64,000 bases of DNA from Photobacterium rosenbergii. GTDB taxonomy: Bacteria; Pseudomonadota; Gammaproteobacteria; Enterobacterales; Vibrionaceae. Position 1 is the stretch's first letter. The number at the start of each line of letters is the position of its first letter. This document shows, piece after piece, positions 1 through 8,196 of this stretch. The stretch lies in the NCBI RefSeq assembly GCF_003026455.1, contig NZ_PYMB01000001.1, forward strand, positions 1,178,001 through 1,242,000. Reading direction: 5' to 3'. The notes beneath the pieces were generated by a model, which searched no databases, was not told the origin of the DNA, and saw nothing but the letters and a program-made list of their open reading frames with translations. Made by a program: the position numbers and the translations under genes.

Positions 1-945
1 ATCAGATTTTGCATCGAAGTCATTCACACCGTAGACATAGCCAATACCGAAGCCTTTCCACAATACGTTCAGACCAACAGAGGTATCTTTTTCGTTTAGC
101 GCATCCATGTAAGCAACGTTTGCATTCACAGATAAGTCATTCATTGTGTAGTTTGCGGTAATACCGTAACCAATACGGTCACTTACATCATTACCTTCGG
201 TATCAATCACAGCATCCTTAACAAGGTTTGCTTCAATCGCACCGGCAATGCGGAAGTCACCCATCTGATAAGCAACAACCGGGCGCAAAACGATCGCATC
301 TTTATTCGATGAAACTTCACGGCCATGGTAAGTCACTTTCTCATCAGACGTATTTGTACCGAATAGGTCGGCACGCTCACCAATCACACTTGCCAATTCA
401 ACATAAAGGTTGTCGAAGCTTTGGCTGTACATTAGTTGGCCTGCTGATGTTGCACGACCACGCGCTTCTTTCATCTGGTAAACATAACCTGCACCGTCTC
501 GGTATAGGTCATTGGCAGTATCGCCAGAGTATTCTAGGAATGTATCCTGACCAACTGGGAACATATCGTAGGCTTCAAAACGACCCATACGTAGATCCCA
601 ACCACCTTGCTCACCGAACGAGAAGTAAGCATCATCAAGATTTACTTCGCCGTTTGAGTCCATCAAAGGCTGCGCTTTAATTGCAAGGTAGTGACCACTT
701 TCAGTCTTGCGCTCCCCCGCAAATTCAACAAGTACACGGCCTGTTTGGTTGTAGTTTGAATCTTTGCCGCGGTTTAGCTGATCTGCCTTATCGTTATCTT
801 GGTAGTTAAAATCAAACTCAACATCACCACCGATAGAAAAGTTTCCTTGCTCGTTATCTACGATGCTGATCCCTGCTGTTGCGGTGAAAGAAGTTGCAAC
901 TGCTAAAGCAGCTAGGGACAGTTTGAATAGACCACTGCGTTTCAT
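1..945 (-). CDS. Outer-membrane porin (partial, C-terminus beyond window)
   Basis: Seen: an open frame runs from an ATG at 945 off the left edge, 315 codons without a stop. The first ~24 residues form a signal peptide (MKRSG start, hydrophobic LSLAALAVATSF, cleavage after ATA). The mature part alternates polar and aromatic residues in beta-strand style, as in general trimeric porins (Porin_4-like). It would let small solutes cross the outer membrane. Context: the LacI-type regulator next door and three palindromes in its promoter suggest a sugar-induced porin serving carbohydrate uptake; that substrate is inference. It is not a LamB/ScrY type as far as I can see. The C-terminal phenylalanine typical of porins is outside the window. 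Confidence 0.85.
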   Translation of the reverse strand, partial: MKRSGLFKLSLAALAVATSFTATAGISIVDNEQGNFSIGGDVEFDFNYQDNDKADQLNRGKDSNYNQTGRVLVEFAGERKTESGHYLAIKAQPLMDSNGEVNLDDAYFSFGEQGGWDLRMGRFEAYDMFPVGQDTFLEYSGDTANDLYRDGAGYVYQMKEARGRATSAGQLMYSQSFDNLYVELASVIGERADLFGTNTSDEKVTYHGREVSSNKDAIVLRPVVAYQMGDFRIAGAIEANLVKDAVIDTEGNDVSDRIGYGITANYTMNDLSVNANVAYMDALNEKDTSVGLNVLWKGFGIGYVYGVNDFDAKSD

Positions 946-1380
946 AAAAGATACTCCGGATAATTGTTATATATGCTAATCATTGTGTTCGCTGCGATTA
1001 TTGCTAAACTGATTTAGCAGATCGAGAAAAACTTGCTAAAACCGTTTAGCTTTGTGATCACTAAAACAATTTAGTGCTTTTTTGTGATCAGGCTATATGT
1101 CGATAAACACACATAGATATGCCAAATGCTCTGTAGTGAGCAATGGATTCAGTTAGCGAAGGTATATTCTGCAGTGTGGTAGGAGCAATTTGGTTTACTG
1201 GATTTAGCACGCATTCGTTAATCGTCAGTTCGTATAGACGATAATGCTGTGACTAATTTCAAATTATTTGTAGTAATTTGGTATGGCTAATAAGTTTATC
1301 GTTTTACCAAACACTCTTATTTTAAATCCCTTTTAAAACAAGAACTTAATTTCATTGTCGATAAATCAGTGTTGATAGCA
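946..1380. other. Intergenic region between porin and scrR terminator
   Basis: No gene is seen. Besides the three operators at 1002-1076 there are two TGTGATCA half-sites (1054-1061 and 1083-1090 areas) that could weakly bind CRP. The stretch 1100-1380 is AT-rich and holds nothing else I recognise. Confidence 0.5.
1002..1076. promoter_or_regulatory. Three tandem ScrR/Cra-type operators upstream of the porin
   Basis: Seen: three palindromes in a row. TGCTAAA-CTGA-TTTAGCA at 1002-1019 is perfect in its arms, GCTAAA-ACCG-TTTAGC at 1035-1050, and CACTAAA-ACAA-TTTAGTG at 1059-1076. Known: LacI-family ScrR proteins bind GCTAAA/TTTAGC half sites of this spacing, and Cra binds a close variant. The adjacent regulator at 1442-2458 belongs to this subfamily. 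Centres are 32 and 25 bp apart. They lie 57-131 bp before the porin ATG, fitting repression of that promoter. Confidence 0.75.
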
Positions 1381-1418
1381 AAAAAAAGCCCCTACTAACT
1401 TTGTCATTAACAGGGGCT
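1381..1418 (-). terminator. Terminator of the LacI-family regulator gene
   Basis: On the minus strand AGCCCCT (1412-1418) pairs with AGGGGCT (1387-1393) and is followed by a run of seven T (1381-1387). It lies ~25 bp after the regulator stop. Confidence 0.8.
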
Positions 1419-1441
1419 AGAATCTCATCAAGAAAAAGTAA

Positions 1442-2458
1442 TTATTCGCTTCGCCAACGAATAGCGGCATCCAATGCAAAAGCGGTCGGTGTGACATTTT
1501 GACTGGACATCAATAGCTGGATGAGCTGGAAGCTTCGTTTGGCTAACTCTTCACTGTTTTGCGCGATCGAGTCGATATTCAAAGGGAGGCAATCAAGAAG
1601 ATCGTGATTATCGAAAGTGACCAAGCGCATCTCTTTGTTCAGCAGAGCGTTTAATAAATTGTGTTCATTCAAGTATCGCAGTACCCCTTCAAGTAAGGTA
1701 TACGATGCAGTGAAAAGCGCTTTTGGCAACCGGCCTAGCTCTTTATGGAGTTGCTCCATCAACATATAACCAGACTCGGTTTGGTAATCACGGTGCCGAA
1801 TCCAGGCATCGTCTAGCTCCAGCCCTGCCCTGCTCAGTCCCAACTTGAATCCGGCCAAGCGGTGACGGCTTGGGGATAGCTCCAGTTGACCACCGAAGTA
1901 ATAAAACTCATCGACCGACTCCGCTGTTTTGCTAATTAATTCAGCGGTTACTTTTGCAGCATCGGTAATTACCATTGGCAGTGTGGATTGTCCGATATGG
2001 CGGTCTAGTTGCAGCACCGGGATCTGCTTGGTTAATGCCTGGTAATTGTCATCATCGGTTTGGCTTGAAGCAATGATTAGACCATCGACCTGTCGCTTGA
2101 CCAGCCCTTCTACAGCCTGCCGTTCAATGTCTGGATTATCTTCTGAGCAAGCGATAAAAAGCTGCAACCCAGCCTCACGGCATAAACGCTCCAGTTCGCG
2201 GGAAATAGAGGCAAAACCAAAGTTGGTGAGATCTGGGATCACCAAGCCAATGGCATCTGAACGCTTGGCTTGTAGTGACTTGGCATGAACATTCGGCGAG
2301 TAGTTTTGCTCTTTTGCTACTGCGAGAACCCGCTCACGCGTTTCATCCTTGATCCGAAAAGTCGATGCCCTTCCATTTAGCACCATACTTGCGGTTGTTT
2401 TGGAAACCCCTGCCAATTTGGCAATGTCGGCTATCGTTATACGTTTTCTTTTTTCCAC
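1442..2458 (-). CDS. scrR: LacI-family transcriptional regulator, ScrR/Cra-like
   Basis: A 338-residue repressor. Seen: N-terminal helix-turn-helix (TIADIAKLAGVSKTTASMVLNG, about 8-29), hinge, then a periplasmic-binding-protein-like effector domain from about 65 (IGLVIPDLTN; FIACSEDNPDIER; a DNHDLLD-type motif). These blocks match the Cra/ScrR branch rather than LacI/GalR. Starts with GTG at 2458; an in-frame stop a few codons upstream forces this start, and the ribosome site is weak. Its half-site specificity is expected to be GCTAAA/TTTAGC, matching the sites at 1002-1076 and one overlapping its own start. The likely role is sugar-responsive repression of the porin. The name scrR is by family; the effector is not proven. 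Confidence 0.75.
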   Translation of the reverse strand: MEKRKRITIADIAKLAGVSKTTASMVLNGRASTFRIKDETRERVLAVAKEQNYSPNVHAKSLQAKRSDAIGLVIPDLTNFGFASISRELERLCREAGLQLFIACSEDNPDIERQAVEGLVKRQVDGLIIASSQTDDDNYQALTKQIPVLQLDRHIGQSTLPMVITDAAKVTAELISKTAESVDEFYYFGGQLELSPSRHRLAGFKLGLSRAGLELDDAWIRHRDYQTESGYMLMEQLHKELGRLPKALFTASYTLLEGVLRYLNEHNLLNALLNKEMRLVTFDNHDLLDCLPLNIDSIAQNSEELAKRSFQLIQLLMSSQNVTPTAFALDAAIRWRSE

Positions 2459-2459
2459 A

Positions 2460-2475
2460 ACTAACCCGTTTTAGC
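2460..2475. promoter_or_regulatory. Probable autoregulatory operator of the LacI-family regulator
   Basis: ACTAAC-CCGT-TTTAGC at 2460-2475 has a perfect right half and a two-mismatch left half compared with the palindromes at 1002-1076. It abuts the GTG start at 2458, so binding would block the regulator's own expression. Confidence 0.5.
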
Positions 2476-2564
2476 TACATCTTGCCTCTCATTATGTGTA
2501 GAGTGCGTAAAAATGAAAAGCAAAACAGGCTAAAAGTTAGGGTTAGGGTCAGGAAAACGAAGAT

Positions 2565-3095
2565 TTAGAATGGACTGTCTTTGTCGAGTTCGGCACAAAT
2601 ACCTGATACAGCCAATGCCATTGCTGATTTGATCACTTGTTCTTGGCGGGCTAGTTGCATCTGATAAAACGTGATATCTGTATCATCATCTGGTGGTGCG
2701 ACATCAAGTAAAACGACACCCATAGTTTGTACCATATGTAGCTGTTTAACTGGGTCGAGAATAGCTGGCTCAGTAAAGCTATATTCCTTACCTTCTTTAT
2801 TCAAAAAGTCACGCAGCTTAATAATCGCTTCAATATCGTGGTACACATTGTCTTCAACCACGCCCAAACCAAACAATAACTTGAGGCGCACAGAAAGCTC
2901 CCCTAACGGGCCTGACTGGCTTAACAAGGGTTCGACAACAGACTTCACGGCAAAGTCATCTTTGCGGAAGATCCGCTGGATCAGATTTTCAACCGCTTCA
3001 TCAAACACCTCAACCGAGGTAATGAAAAAACCTCGTACCGTCGGGGCATCATTGAGCCGCTCTAAAATGTCAGATTCTTGGTCACTATGTGCCAT
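2565..3095 (-). CDS. mtlR: Mannitol operon repressor MtlR
   Basis: A 176-residue protein matching the MtlR family over its whole length (ILERLNDAPTVRGFF start, ENLIQRIFRKDDFAVKSVVEPLLSQSGPLGELSVRLKLLFGLG core). Known: MtlR lacks a classical DNA-binding domain and lowers mannitol operon expression in enterobacteria and Vibrio. It is the last gene of the locus on this strand, after mtlA, mtlD and an inserted two-gene module. The ATG at 3095 has no Shine-Dalgarno sequence close by; a strong AAGGAGG lies at 3133-3139 in front of a nine-codon ORF that ends three bases before the mtlR start. Confidence 0.93.
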   Translation of the reverse strand: MAHSDQESDILERLNDAPTVRGFFITSVEVFDEAVENLIQRIFRKDDFAVKSVVEPLLSQSGPLGELSVRLKLLFGLGVVEDNVYHDIEAIIKLRDFLNKEGKEYSFTEPAILDPVKQLHMVQTMGVVLLDVAPPDDDTDITFYQMQLARQEQVIKSAMALAVSGICAELDKDSPF

Positions 3096-3098
3096 AAA

Positions 3099-3128
3099 TT
3101 ATGTATCTCTGTAACAAAAGGATAGCAC
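3099..3128 (-). CDS. Possible nine-codon leader ORF before mtlR
   Basis: Seen: AAGGAGG at 3133-3139 is followed after four bases by GTG (3126-3128), eight more codons and TAA (3099-3101). The mtlR ATG follows three bases later in the same frame. Because mtlR has no good ribosome site of its own, translation could be coupled through re-initiation. The short Shine-Dalgarno spacing (4 bases) is a weakness. Expression is inference. Confidence 0.35.
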   Translation of the reverse strand: MLSFCYRDT

Positions 3129-3190
3129 TTAGCCTCCTTAACCTGTTGTTATAAAAGTGATTGTATCATCACAGCCGGCATTATTTCACT

Positions 3191-4252
3191 TTATGATGCC
3201 GTACCTGCCGCTTTTTCGCACTTCTCGTCCGCATTCGGTTCGGTTTTAAGCAAAATACCCGCAACAGCAAAGGACACTAGGGTTGCTGATACAATAGACA
3301 ATACGACACCAAGCAGTGATGCCTTCGGGGTCAACAGTAAAATCGCAAAAATTGAGCCCGGTGAAGCTGGCGATACCATCCCAGCATCAAAGAAAGACAG
3401 GACAAACACGCCCGCCATGCCTCCAGCAATGGCCGCAAGGATCAACCTTGGCTTCATCAATATATACGGGAAGTAAATCTCATGGATCCCGCCAAAGAAA
3501 TGAATAACCGTGGCACCGCCTGCGGTTTGCTTCGCCATCCCCTGACCAAACACCATATAAGCCAGTAAAATACCAAGTCCAGGGCCAGGGTTTGCCTCTA
3601 TCAGAAAGAAGATAGAATCTCCGGCTTCTCGCACTTGCTGTACTCCCAGCGGCGAGAAAATACCATGATTGACGGCATTGTTTAAAAACAATACTTTGGC
3701 AGGTTCAACGAATATCGAGGTCAGAGGCAATAAGCCAATATCTATCATGGCATTCACCCCTGTTGCCAAGGCAACAGCAATGATTTTGACAGCAGGGCCA
3801 ATCATAAAGAAGGCTATAATGGCGCATACCATTCCGATAATGCCGGATGAGAAATTGTTCACCAGCATCTCGAAGCCACTTTTGACCTTACCCTCAACCG
3901 CCTGATCGAACTTCTTAATGATCCAACCGCCCATTGGCCCGAGGATCATTGCCCCCATAAACATTGGGATATCGGTGCCAACAATCGCGCCCATAGTGGT
4001 AACAGCACCGACGACTGCACCTCGCTCTCCACCAATGAGCTTACCGCCTGAATAGCCTATAAGCAGGGGCAATAAGTAGATAATCATTGGCTCGACAAGT
4101 TGGGCTATGGCCTCGTTGGGCCACCAACCGGTCGGAATAAATAAAGCGGTTAAAAAGCCCCAAGCGATAAATGCACCAATATTGGGTAAAACCATATTGG
4201 TAAGAAAACGACCGAAGCTGTGTATTTTTATTTTTGTTGTTGGTGAAAGCAT
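3191..4252 (-). CDS. Stand-alone mannitol-type PTS EIIC domain
   Basis: 353 residues closely matching the first ~350 residues of the MtlA at 6126-8069: same start (FGRFLTNMVLPNIGAFIAWGF), the GGIHEIYFPYILM segment and PASPGSIFAIL. It is a polytopic inner-membrane sugar channel, but the protein stops just where MtlA enters its linker, so it has no EIIB (phospho-cysteine) and no EIIA (phospho-histidine) domain. To phosphorylate a sugar it would need those domains from MtlA or another protein; it might instead act as a sensor or facilitator. The clean end after a charged tail, rather than a frameshift, suggests a stable gene. It is transcribed toward mtlR, 95 bp ahead of it. Confidence 0.88.
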   Translation of the reverse strand: MLSPTTKIKIHSFGRFLTNMVLPNIGAFIAWGFLTALFIPTGWWPNEAIAQLVEPMIIYLLPLLIGYSGGKLIGGERGAVVGAVTTMGAIVGTDIPMFMGAMILGPMGGWIIKKFDQAVEGKVKSGFEMLVNNFSSGIIGMVCAIIAFFMIGPAVKIIAVALATGVNAMIDIGLLPLTSIFVEPAKVLFLNNAVNHGIFSPLGVQQVREAGDSIFFLIEANPGPGLGILLAYMVFGQGMAKQTAGGATVIHFFGGIHEIYFPYILMKPRLILAAIAGGMAGVFVLSFFDAGMVSPASPGSIFAILLLTPKASLLGVVLSIVSATLVSFAVAGILLKTEPNADEKCEKAAGTAS

Positions 4253-4285
4253 AAATCATCCCATCATTTTTCTTTCTTTAACCAC

Positions 4286-4297
4286 TATACCCAAGTC
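4286..4297. repeat. Inverted copy of the TATACCCAAG repeat
   Basis: TATACCCAAGTC at 4286-4297 is the exact reverse complement of GACTTGGGTATA at 4795-4806. The two copies bracket the small gene at 4354-4710. Similar short repeats are scattered between genes in Vibrionaceae genomes; a further TATACCCAAG is at 18093-18102. Confidence 0.6.
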
Positions 4298-4353
4298 GAG
4301 CCAAACCGCACAATTGCTTATTTCAAAGTATTGTTTAAATTACCAATTTTCAC

Positions 4354-4710
4354 CTAACAAAATGCAAAACCGGCATAGCTATATGCCCGTTCACGCCTAG
4401 GCAAAGCCAAGCATTGCTGAATAAAGTGCTTACCCCGTACCGATGAGTGAAGGGAAAGCTCGTTTTCAAATAACTGCATGGTTTCAAACTCTAACCCGAG
4501 ATCTTGGCAAGAAACCTTTAACACACTGTTTTCCATGAGTGTTTCATCACTCCAACGTAGTTTGTAGATATAGCCTTGCCCTTCAATAAAATGGCAGCTT
4601 TCAATCGTTCCAATCCAACCGGAGATCTCTTGGCCAAAATCTGGATCTACCATGCCACAGTTAACGATAACCATATCGCCCACTCGGAATTTATTTTTGG
4701 TCAGGTTCAT
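4354..4710 (-). CDS. Small hypothetical protein in the mannitol locus
   Basis: 118 residues from the ATG at 4708-4710, chosen because GGGG lies a few bases upstream. The longer frame starting at 4857 begins inside the mtlD terminator and runs through a repeat, so it is rejected. Seen: KFRVGDMVIVNCGMVDPDFG near the start, then GWIGTIE and YKLRWSDET, which look like a small beta-barrel of the KOW/SH3 type. The C-terminus (RRERAYSYAGFAFC) is odd. No signal peptide or membrane segment. I do not recognise the family. It is flanked by inverted repeats and sits between mtlD and the extra EIIC. Confidence 0.55.
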   Translation of the reverse strand: MNLTKNKFRVGDMVIVNCGMVDPDFGQEISGWIGTIESCHFIEGQGYIYKLRWSDETLMENSVLKVSCQDLGLEFETMQLFENELSLHSSVRGKHFIQQCLALPRRERAYSYAGFAFC

Positions 4711-4794
4711 GACTCTACCCCACTTCCTACTTCGAGATTTATCATTTAACGCCCTATACCTAAATCCTCTCAGGTTGCTTGGTTCAGCGAAAGA

Positions 4795-4842
4795 GACTTG
4801 GGTATAAAGTGACTTAGGTATAAAGCGATTCGGATATAAAGC
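4795..4842. repeat. Three 16-bp tandem repeats
   Basis: Units start at 4795, 4811 and 4827: GACTTGGGTATAAAGT, GACTTAGGTATAAAGC, GATTCGGATATAAAGC. An imperfect inverted copy (TATACCTAAATC) lies at 4755-4766, so the block 4755-4806 could fold into a hairpin. They lie between the mtlD terminator and the small hypothetical gene. Confidence 0.7.
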
Positions 4843-4870
4843 AAAAGGAGGCGCCATTGCGCCTCCTTTT
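4843..4870 (-). terminator. Terminator of mtlD
   Basis: AAAAGGAGGCGC (4843-4854) pairs with GCGCCTCCTTTT (4859-4870) around a four-base loop, 12 perfect pairs. On the minus strand it directly follows the mtlD stop and ends in TTTT. It separates mtlAD from the downstream module. Confidence 0.85.
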
Positions 4871-4880
4871 TATCCATTAC

Positions 4881-6026
4881 TTAAAGCGACTGGAAAAGTG
4901 CTTCAACTTTTTTCGCTTCTTCACCTTCTGCATCAAGGCCAGTGTATTTTGCCAATGTTGGGCGCAGACCAATTTCTTTCAATGACGCTTGCAGTTCGAT
5001 CGCTTGTGGATCCGTGTCATTAGTGTATTTGAATGCTGCTGCAATACCTTTGAGCAGCATACCGTTTTCGACACCGTACTCCATCGTGCCTAGCAGAGGT
5101 TTGATTAGGCGGTCATTCGCACCCAACTTACGGATTGGCTGACGGCCAACACGGTCGATTTCATCACGTAGGTATGGGTTGGCAAAACGACTCAAGATCT
5201 TATCGATGTAGGCATTGTGCATATCACGATCAAAACCATAACGGCGGATCAGCACCTCACCGCTTTCCTGCATGGCAGCTTTAACTTGGTCATAGATCTC
5301 TTGGTCTTCAATCGCATCGCGAACTGTCTCGTGACCTTTCAGGGAGCCAAGGTAAGCGGTAACGATATGGCCTGTATTCAAGGTAAATAGCTTACGCTCA
5401 ACAAAAGCCATCAGGTTATCAGTGGTTTCCATGCCTTCGATGGCAGGGATATCACCTTTGAACTGCTGCTTGTCAACAATCCACTCGCTGAAGCTTTCTA
5501 CCGTTACTTCCAATGGGTCATCATTGGCCGCCTCTGATGGAGGCACGATACGGTCAACAGCTGAATCAACAAAGCCGACCAACTCATCTGCTTGGCTGTG
5601 GTAAATGCTGTTCAGGTGTTTGTAGACTTCTTCTTTCAGGTGGGTCGTACCACGCACCATGTTTTCACAAGCAATGATATTAAGTGGGTTGCTATTACCC
5701 GCTTCGAAACGGTGTGTTAGACCAGTCGCAATGGTTTTTGCAATGATATCCAATACGTTAGGACCAACAGCGGTAGTCACCATGTCAGTGTGGATAATCT
5801 GATCAATTACGTCCTGGCTTGCTGAGTTAACGGCTGTTACATGGGTAACCGTATCGATTTTACACTCGCTACCAACCACTTTTACCTTGTATGACTGGTC
5901 ATGGCTTAATTGGTCAACCAACGGCTCATCAACATCTGCAAACGTTACAGCTACGTTAGCGTCTGCTAGCAATTTACCAATAAAACCACGACCGATGTTA
6001 CCTGCACCAAAATGTACTGCTTTCAT
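4881..6026 (-). CDS. mtlD: Mannitol-1-phosphate 5-dehydrogenase
   Basis: 381 residues, the normal length. Oxidises mannitol 1-phosphate, delivered by MtlA, to fructose 6-phosphate with NAD. Seen: N-terminal Rossmann motif ([13 protein letters not shown], residues 5-17), the [11 protein letters not shown] block and the C-terminal domain with [14 protein letters not shown]. It follows mtlA by 99 bp, with a GC-rich hairpin in the gap, and is followed by a strong terminator. Cytoplasmic; induced with mtlA. Confidence 0.97.
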   Translation of the reverse strand: MKAVHFGAGNIGRGFIGKLLADANVAVTFADVDEPLVDQLSHDQSYKVKVVGSECKIDTVTHVTAVNSASQDVIDQIIHTDMVTTAVGPNVLDIIAKTIATGLTHRFEAGNSNPLNIIACENMVRGTTHLKEEVYKHLNSIYHSQADELVGFVDSAVDRIVPPSEAANDDPLEVTVESFSEWIVDKQQFKGDIPAIEGMETTDNLMAFVERKLFTLNTGHIVTAYLGSLKGHETVRDAIEDQEIYDQVKAAMQESGEVLIRRYGFDRDMHNAYIDKILSRFANPYLRDEIDRVGRQPIRKLGANDRLIKPLLGTMEYGVENGMLLKGIAAAFKYTNDTDPQAIELQASLKEIGLRPTLAKYTGLDAEGEEAKKVEALFQSL

Positions 6027-6074
6027 AATAATTCCTACCTAAAAAAGTGTTCTCTAATTTCGCGCTAGAGGGGT

Positions 6075-6100
6075 GAGGCCGGAGGGGGAACACCGGCCTC
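6075..6100 (-). promoter_or_regulatory. Hairpin between mtlA and mtlD
   Basis: GAGGCCGG (6075-6082) and CCGGCCTC (6093-6100) form an 8-bp GC-rich stem in the mtlA-mtlD gap. No T-run follows, so it more likely stabilises the mtlA message or damps readthrough than ends transcription. Confidence 0.5.
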
Positions 6101-6125
6101 GATTTAACTCAATGATTGGGGTTGA

Positions 6126-8069
6126 TTAAGCGGCTTTTTCGCCGGCTAGAATTTCTAGCACTTCGTTGACATCACTGGTCGTGGTCAAGCGCTCAATCGC
6201 CTCTGGATCATCAAGTGCATTGGTGATGGTAGTAATTACCTGAATGTGTTCATCATTTTTAGCTGCGATACCGATAACCAGTTTCGCTACATCGTCCTCG
6301 TCTTCAGTAAACTGCACACCGTCTTGGTATTGGCAGATAATGATGCCGGTTTTCATAACCTTGTCTTTAGCTTCCACTGTACCGTGAGGTACGGCGATTG
6401 ACTCGCCAAGGTAAGTCGGAACCAATTTTTCACGCTCGAACATGGCATCAACATATTCATCTTTTGCGTAGCCAAGCTTAACCAGTTGCTCACCTGCGTA
6501 ACGGATAGCTTCTTCTTTACTGTTAGCCTTCAGGCCAAGGTGGATATTCTCCGCTTGAATCTGGAATACTTGCGCTGGTTGCTCTTCAAAACTGTCATCG
6601 TTGGCGGCAATAGGAGAAACTTTTACCATCTCACCATCATTGGCGGCTTCTGGGCTGCCCGCTGCCACAATGCTGGTTACTAGGTCGTTGTACACCTGGC
6701 TATCAAGGAAGTTAGTTAGCGAAAGGTGCTGGGCATTAGCTGCATGCTTACGAGCACGGTCAGTCAAATCTTTATGAGTAATCACGATATCCACCTCTTG
6801 CGGCAAGCTATTGATAGCACAGTTGGTCACACTAATATTTAGGCCAGCTTCCTGAACTTTCTTACGAAGTAGGCTGGCACCCATCGCACTGGAGCCCATA
6901 CCGGCATCACAAGCGACGATGATGTTGCGCACATTGGCTAGATTGAATTCTGATTGAGCAAGTACAGTTGCTGGTGACCCTTTCGAAGAGGCTTTCATGC
7001 CTTTCATCTTGCTCGTTGCTTCTGCAAGGTCGTCGCCTTCTTCATCTGTCACTTTCTGCGTTTTCATCAGTAGTGCAGCGACACAGAAAGAGACGGACGT
7101 TGCTGCGATAACTGAAAGGATTACCCCGACAAATGATGCTTTAGGTGTCATTAGCAAGATTGCGAAGATTGAACCCGGAGATGCTGGAGACACAATGCCT
7201 GCATCGAAAACTGTCAGGGTGAACACACCCGCCATACCACCTGCGATAACTGCAAGGATTAGACGTGGGTTCATCAAGATATACGGGAAGTAAATCTCAT
7301 GGATACCACCGAAGAAGTGGATGATAGATGCACCGCCAGCAGTTTGCTTAGCCGTACCGCGACCGAACACCATGTAAGCCAGTAGGATACCTAGTCCAGG
7401 ACCTGGGTTAGCTTCAATCAGGAAGAAGATTGACTGACCCATCTCGTTTGCCTGCTGGATACCCAGAGGAGAGAAGATACCGTGGTTAATTGCATTGTTG
7501 AGGAACAGGATCTTCGCTGGCTCGACAAAAATTGACGTCAGAGGAAGCAGGCCTGCGCTCACCAGCATGTTTACCCCACCAGCCAAGGCTGATGACAATA
7601 CCTTCACGAATGGACCAATCATGTAGAAGGCAAGGATGGCACATAGCATACCAACGATACCGGCAGAGAAGTTGTTAACCAACATCTCGAAACCGCTCTT
7701 CACTTTACCATCAACCCAGCGGTCAAAACGCTTGATTGCCCAACCGCCCAGCGGTCCCACCATCATGGCACCCATGAACATCGGGATATCGGTACCGACA
7801 ATCACACCGATGGTTGTAATGGCACCGACTACGGCACCGCGATCACCACCTACCAATTTACCACCGGTATAACCGATGAGTAGCGGCAGCAAGTAAGTAA
7901 TCATTGGACCAACCAACTTAGCTAGTTCTTCATTCGGGAACCAACCTGTTGGAATGAAAAGTGCTGTGATGAAGCCCCACGCGATGAATGCGCCAATATT
8001 AGGCATCACCATGTTAGATAAGAAACGACCAAAATTTTGTATCTTGATCTTTGCATCTGGTGATATCAT
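6126..8069 (-). CDS. mtlA: Mannitol-specific PTS EIICBA
   Basis: 647 residues with all three domains. EIIC membrane channel (about 1-345), EIIB with the phospho-acceptor Cys387 in CDAGMGSSAMG, and EIIA with His562 in AVPHGT. It imports mannitol and releases mannitol 1-phosphate for MtlD. First gene of the operon. The ~560-bp upstream region holds two good CRP-type sites and a possible antisense RNA gene, as in the Vibrio cholerae MtlS arrangement. A second EIIC-only copy lies at 3191-4252. Confidence 0.97.
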   Translation of the reverse strand: MISPDAKIKIQNFGRFLSNMVMPNIGAFIAWGFITALFIPTGWFPNEELAKLVGPMITYLLPLLIGYTGGKLVGGDRGAVVGAITTIGVIVGTDIPMFMGAMMVGPLGGWAIKRFDRWVDGKVKSGFEMLVNNFSAGIVGMLCAILAFYMIGPFVKVLSSALAGGVNMLVSAGLLPLTSIFVEPAKILFLNNAINHGIFSPLGIQQANEMGQSIFFLIEANPGPGLGILLAYMVFGRGTAKQTAGGASIIHFFGGIHEIYFPYILMNPRLILAVIAGGMAGVFTLTVFDAGIVSPASPGSIFAILLMTPKASFVGVILSVIAATSVSFCVAALLMKTQKVTDEEGDDLAEATSKMKGMKASSKGSPATVLAQSEFNLANVRNIIVACDAGMGSSAMGASLLRKKVQEAGLNISVTNCAINSLPQEVDIVITHKDLTDRARKHAANAQHLSLTNFLDSQVYNDLVTSIVAAGSPEAANDGEMVKVSPIAANDDSFEEQPAQVFQIQAENIHLGLKANSKEEAIRYAGEQLVKLGYAKDEYVDAMFEREKLVPTYLGESIAVPHGTVEAKDKVMKTGIIICQYQDGVQFTEDEDDVAKLVIGIAAKNDEHIQVITTITNALDDPEAIERLTTTSDVNEVLEILAGEKAA

Positions 8070-8079
8070 ATCGATTCCC

Positions 8080-8196
8080 CGTCTGATGTTCAGTTATAGA
8101 TTTTGTGTTAGGTACGGTTCGCCAAAACCGTCCAATTGCTTAGTACCCAATTAATCTAACACAGAATTTTTAAACCGATCTGATGACGGGTTTTTT
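8080..8196 (+). ncRNA. Possible MtlS-like antisense RNA opposite the mtlA leader
   Basis: Known: in Vibrio cholerae the sRNA MtlS is encoded opposite the mtlA 5' leader and represses MtlA. Here, on the opposite strand to mtlA and just upstream of its start, a plus-strand terminator-like hairpin is seen (AAACCG 8172-8177, CGGG 8187-8190, then six T). A second stem ACGGTT/AACCGT is at about 8116-8133. I could not place a promoter or show sequence conservation, so the 5' end is a guess. Confidence 0.35.

Noticed and set aside
228..680. Plus-strand open frame of 150 codons inside the porin gene
   Set aside because: It is the antisense shadow of the porin; composition rich in His, Gln and Ser and no ribosome site.
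2525..2552. GTTAGGGTTAGGG-like telomere-style repeat
   Set aside because: Only two imperfect units after mtlR's end; chance or trivial, no structure around it.
4711..4857. N-terminal extension of the small mannitol-locus protein
   Set aside because: The start would sit in the mtlD terminator and the reading frame runs through the 16-bp repeats; the ATG at 4710 has a ribosome site.
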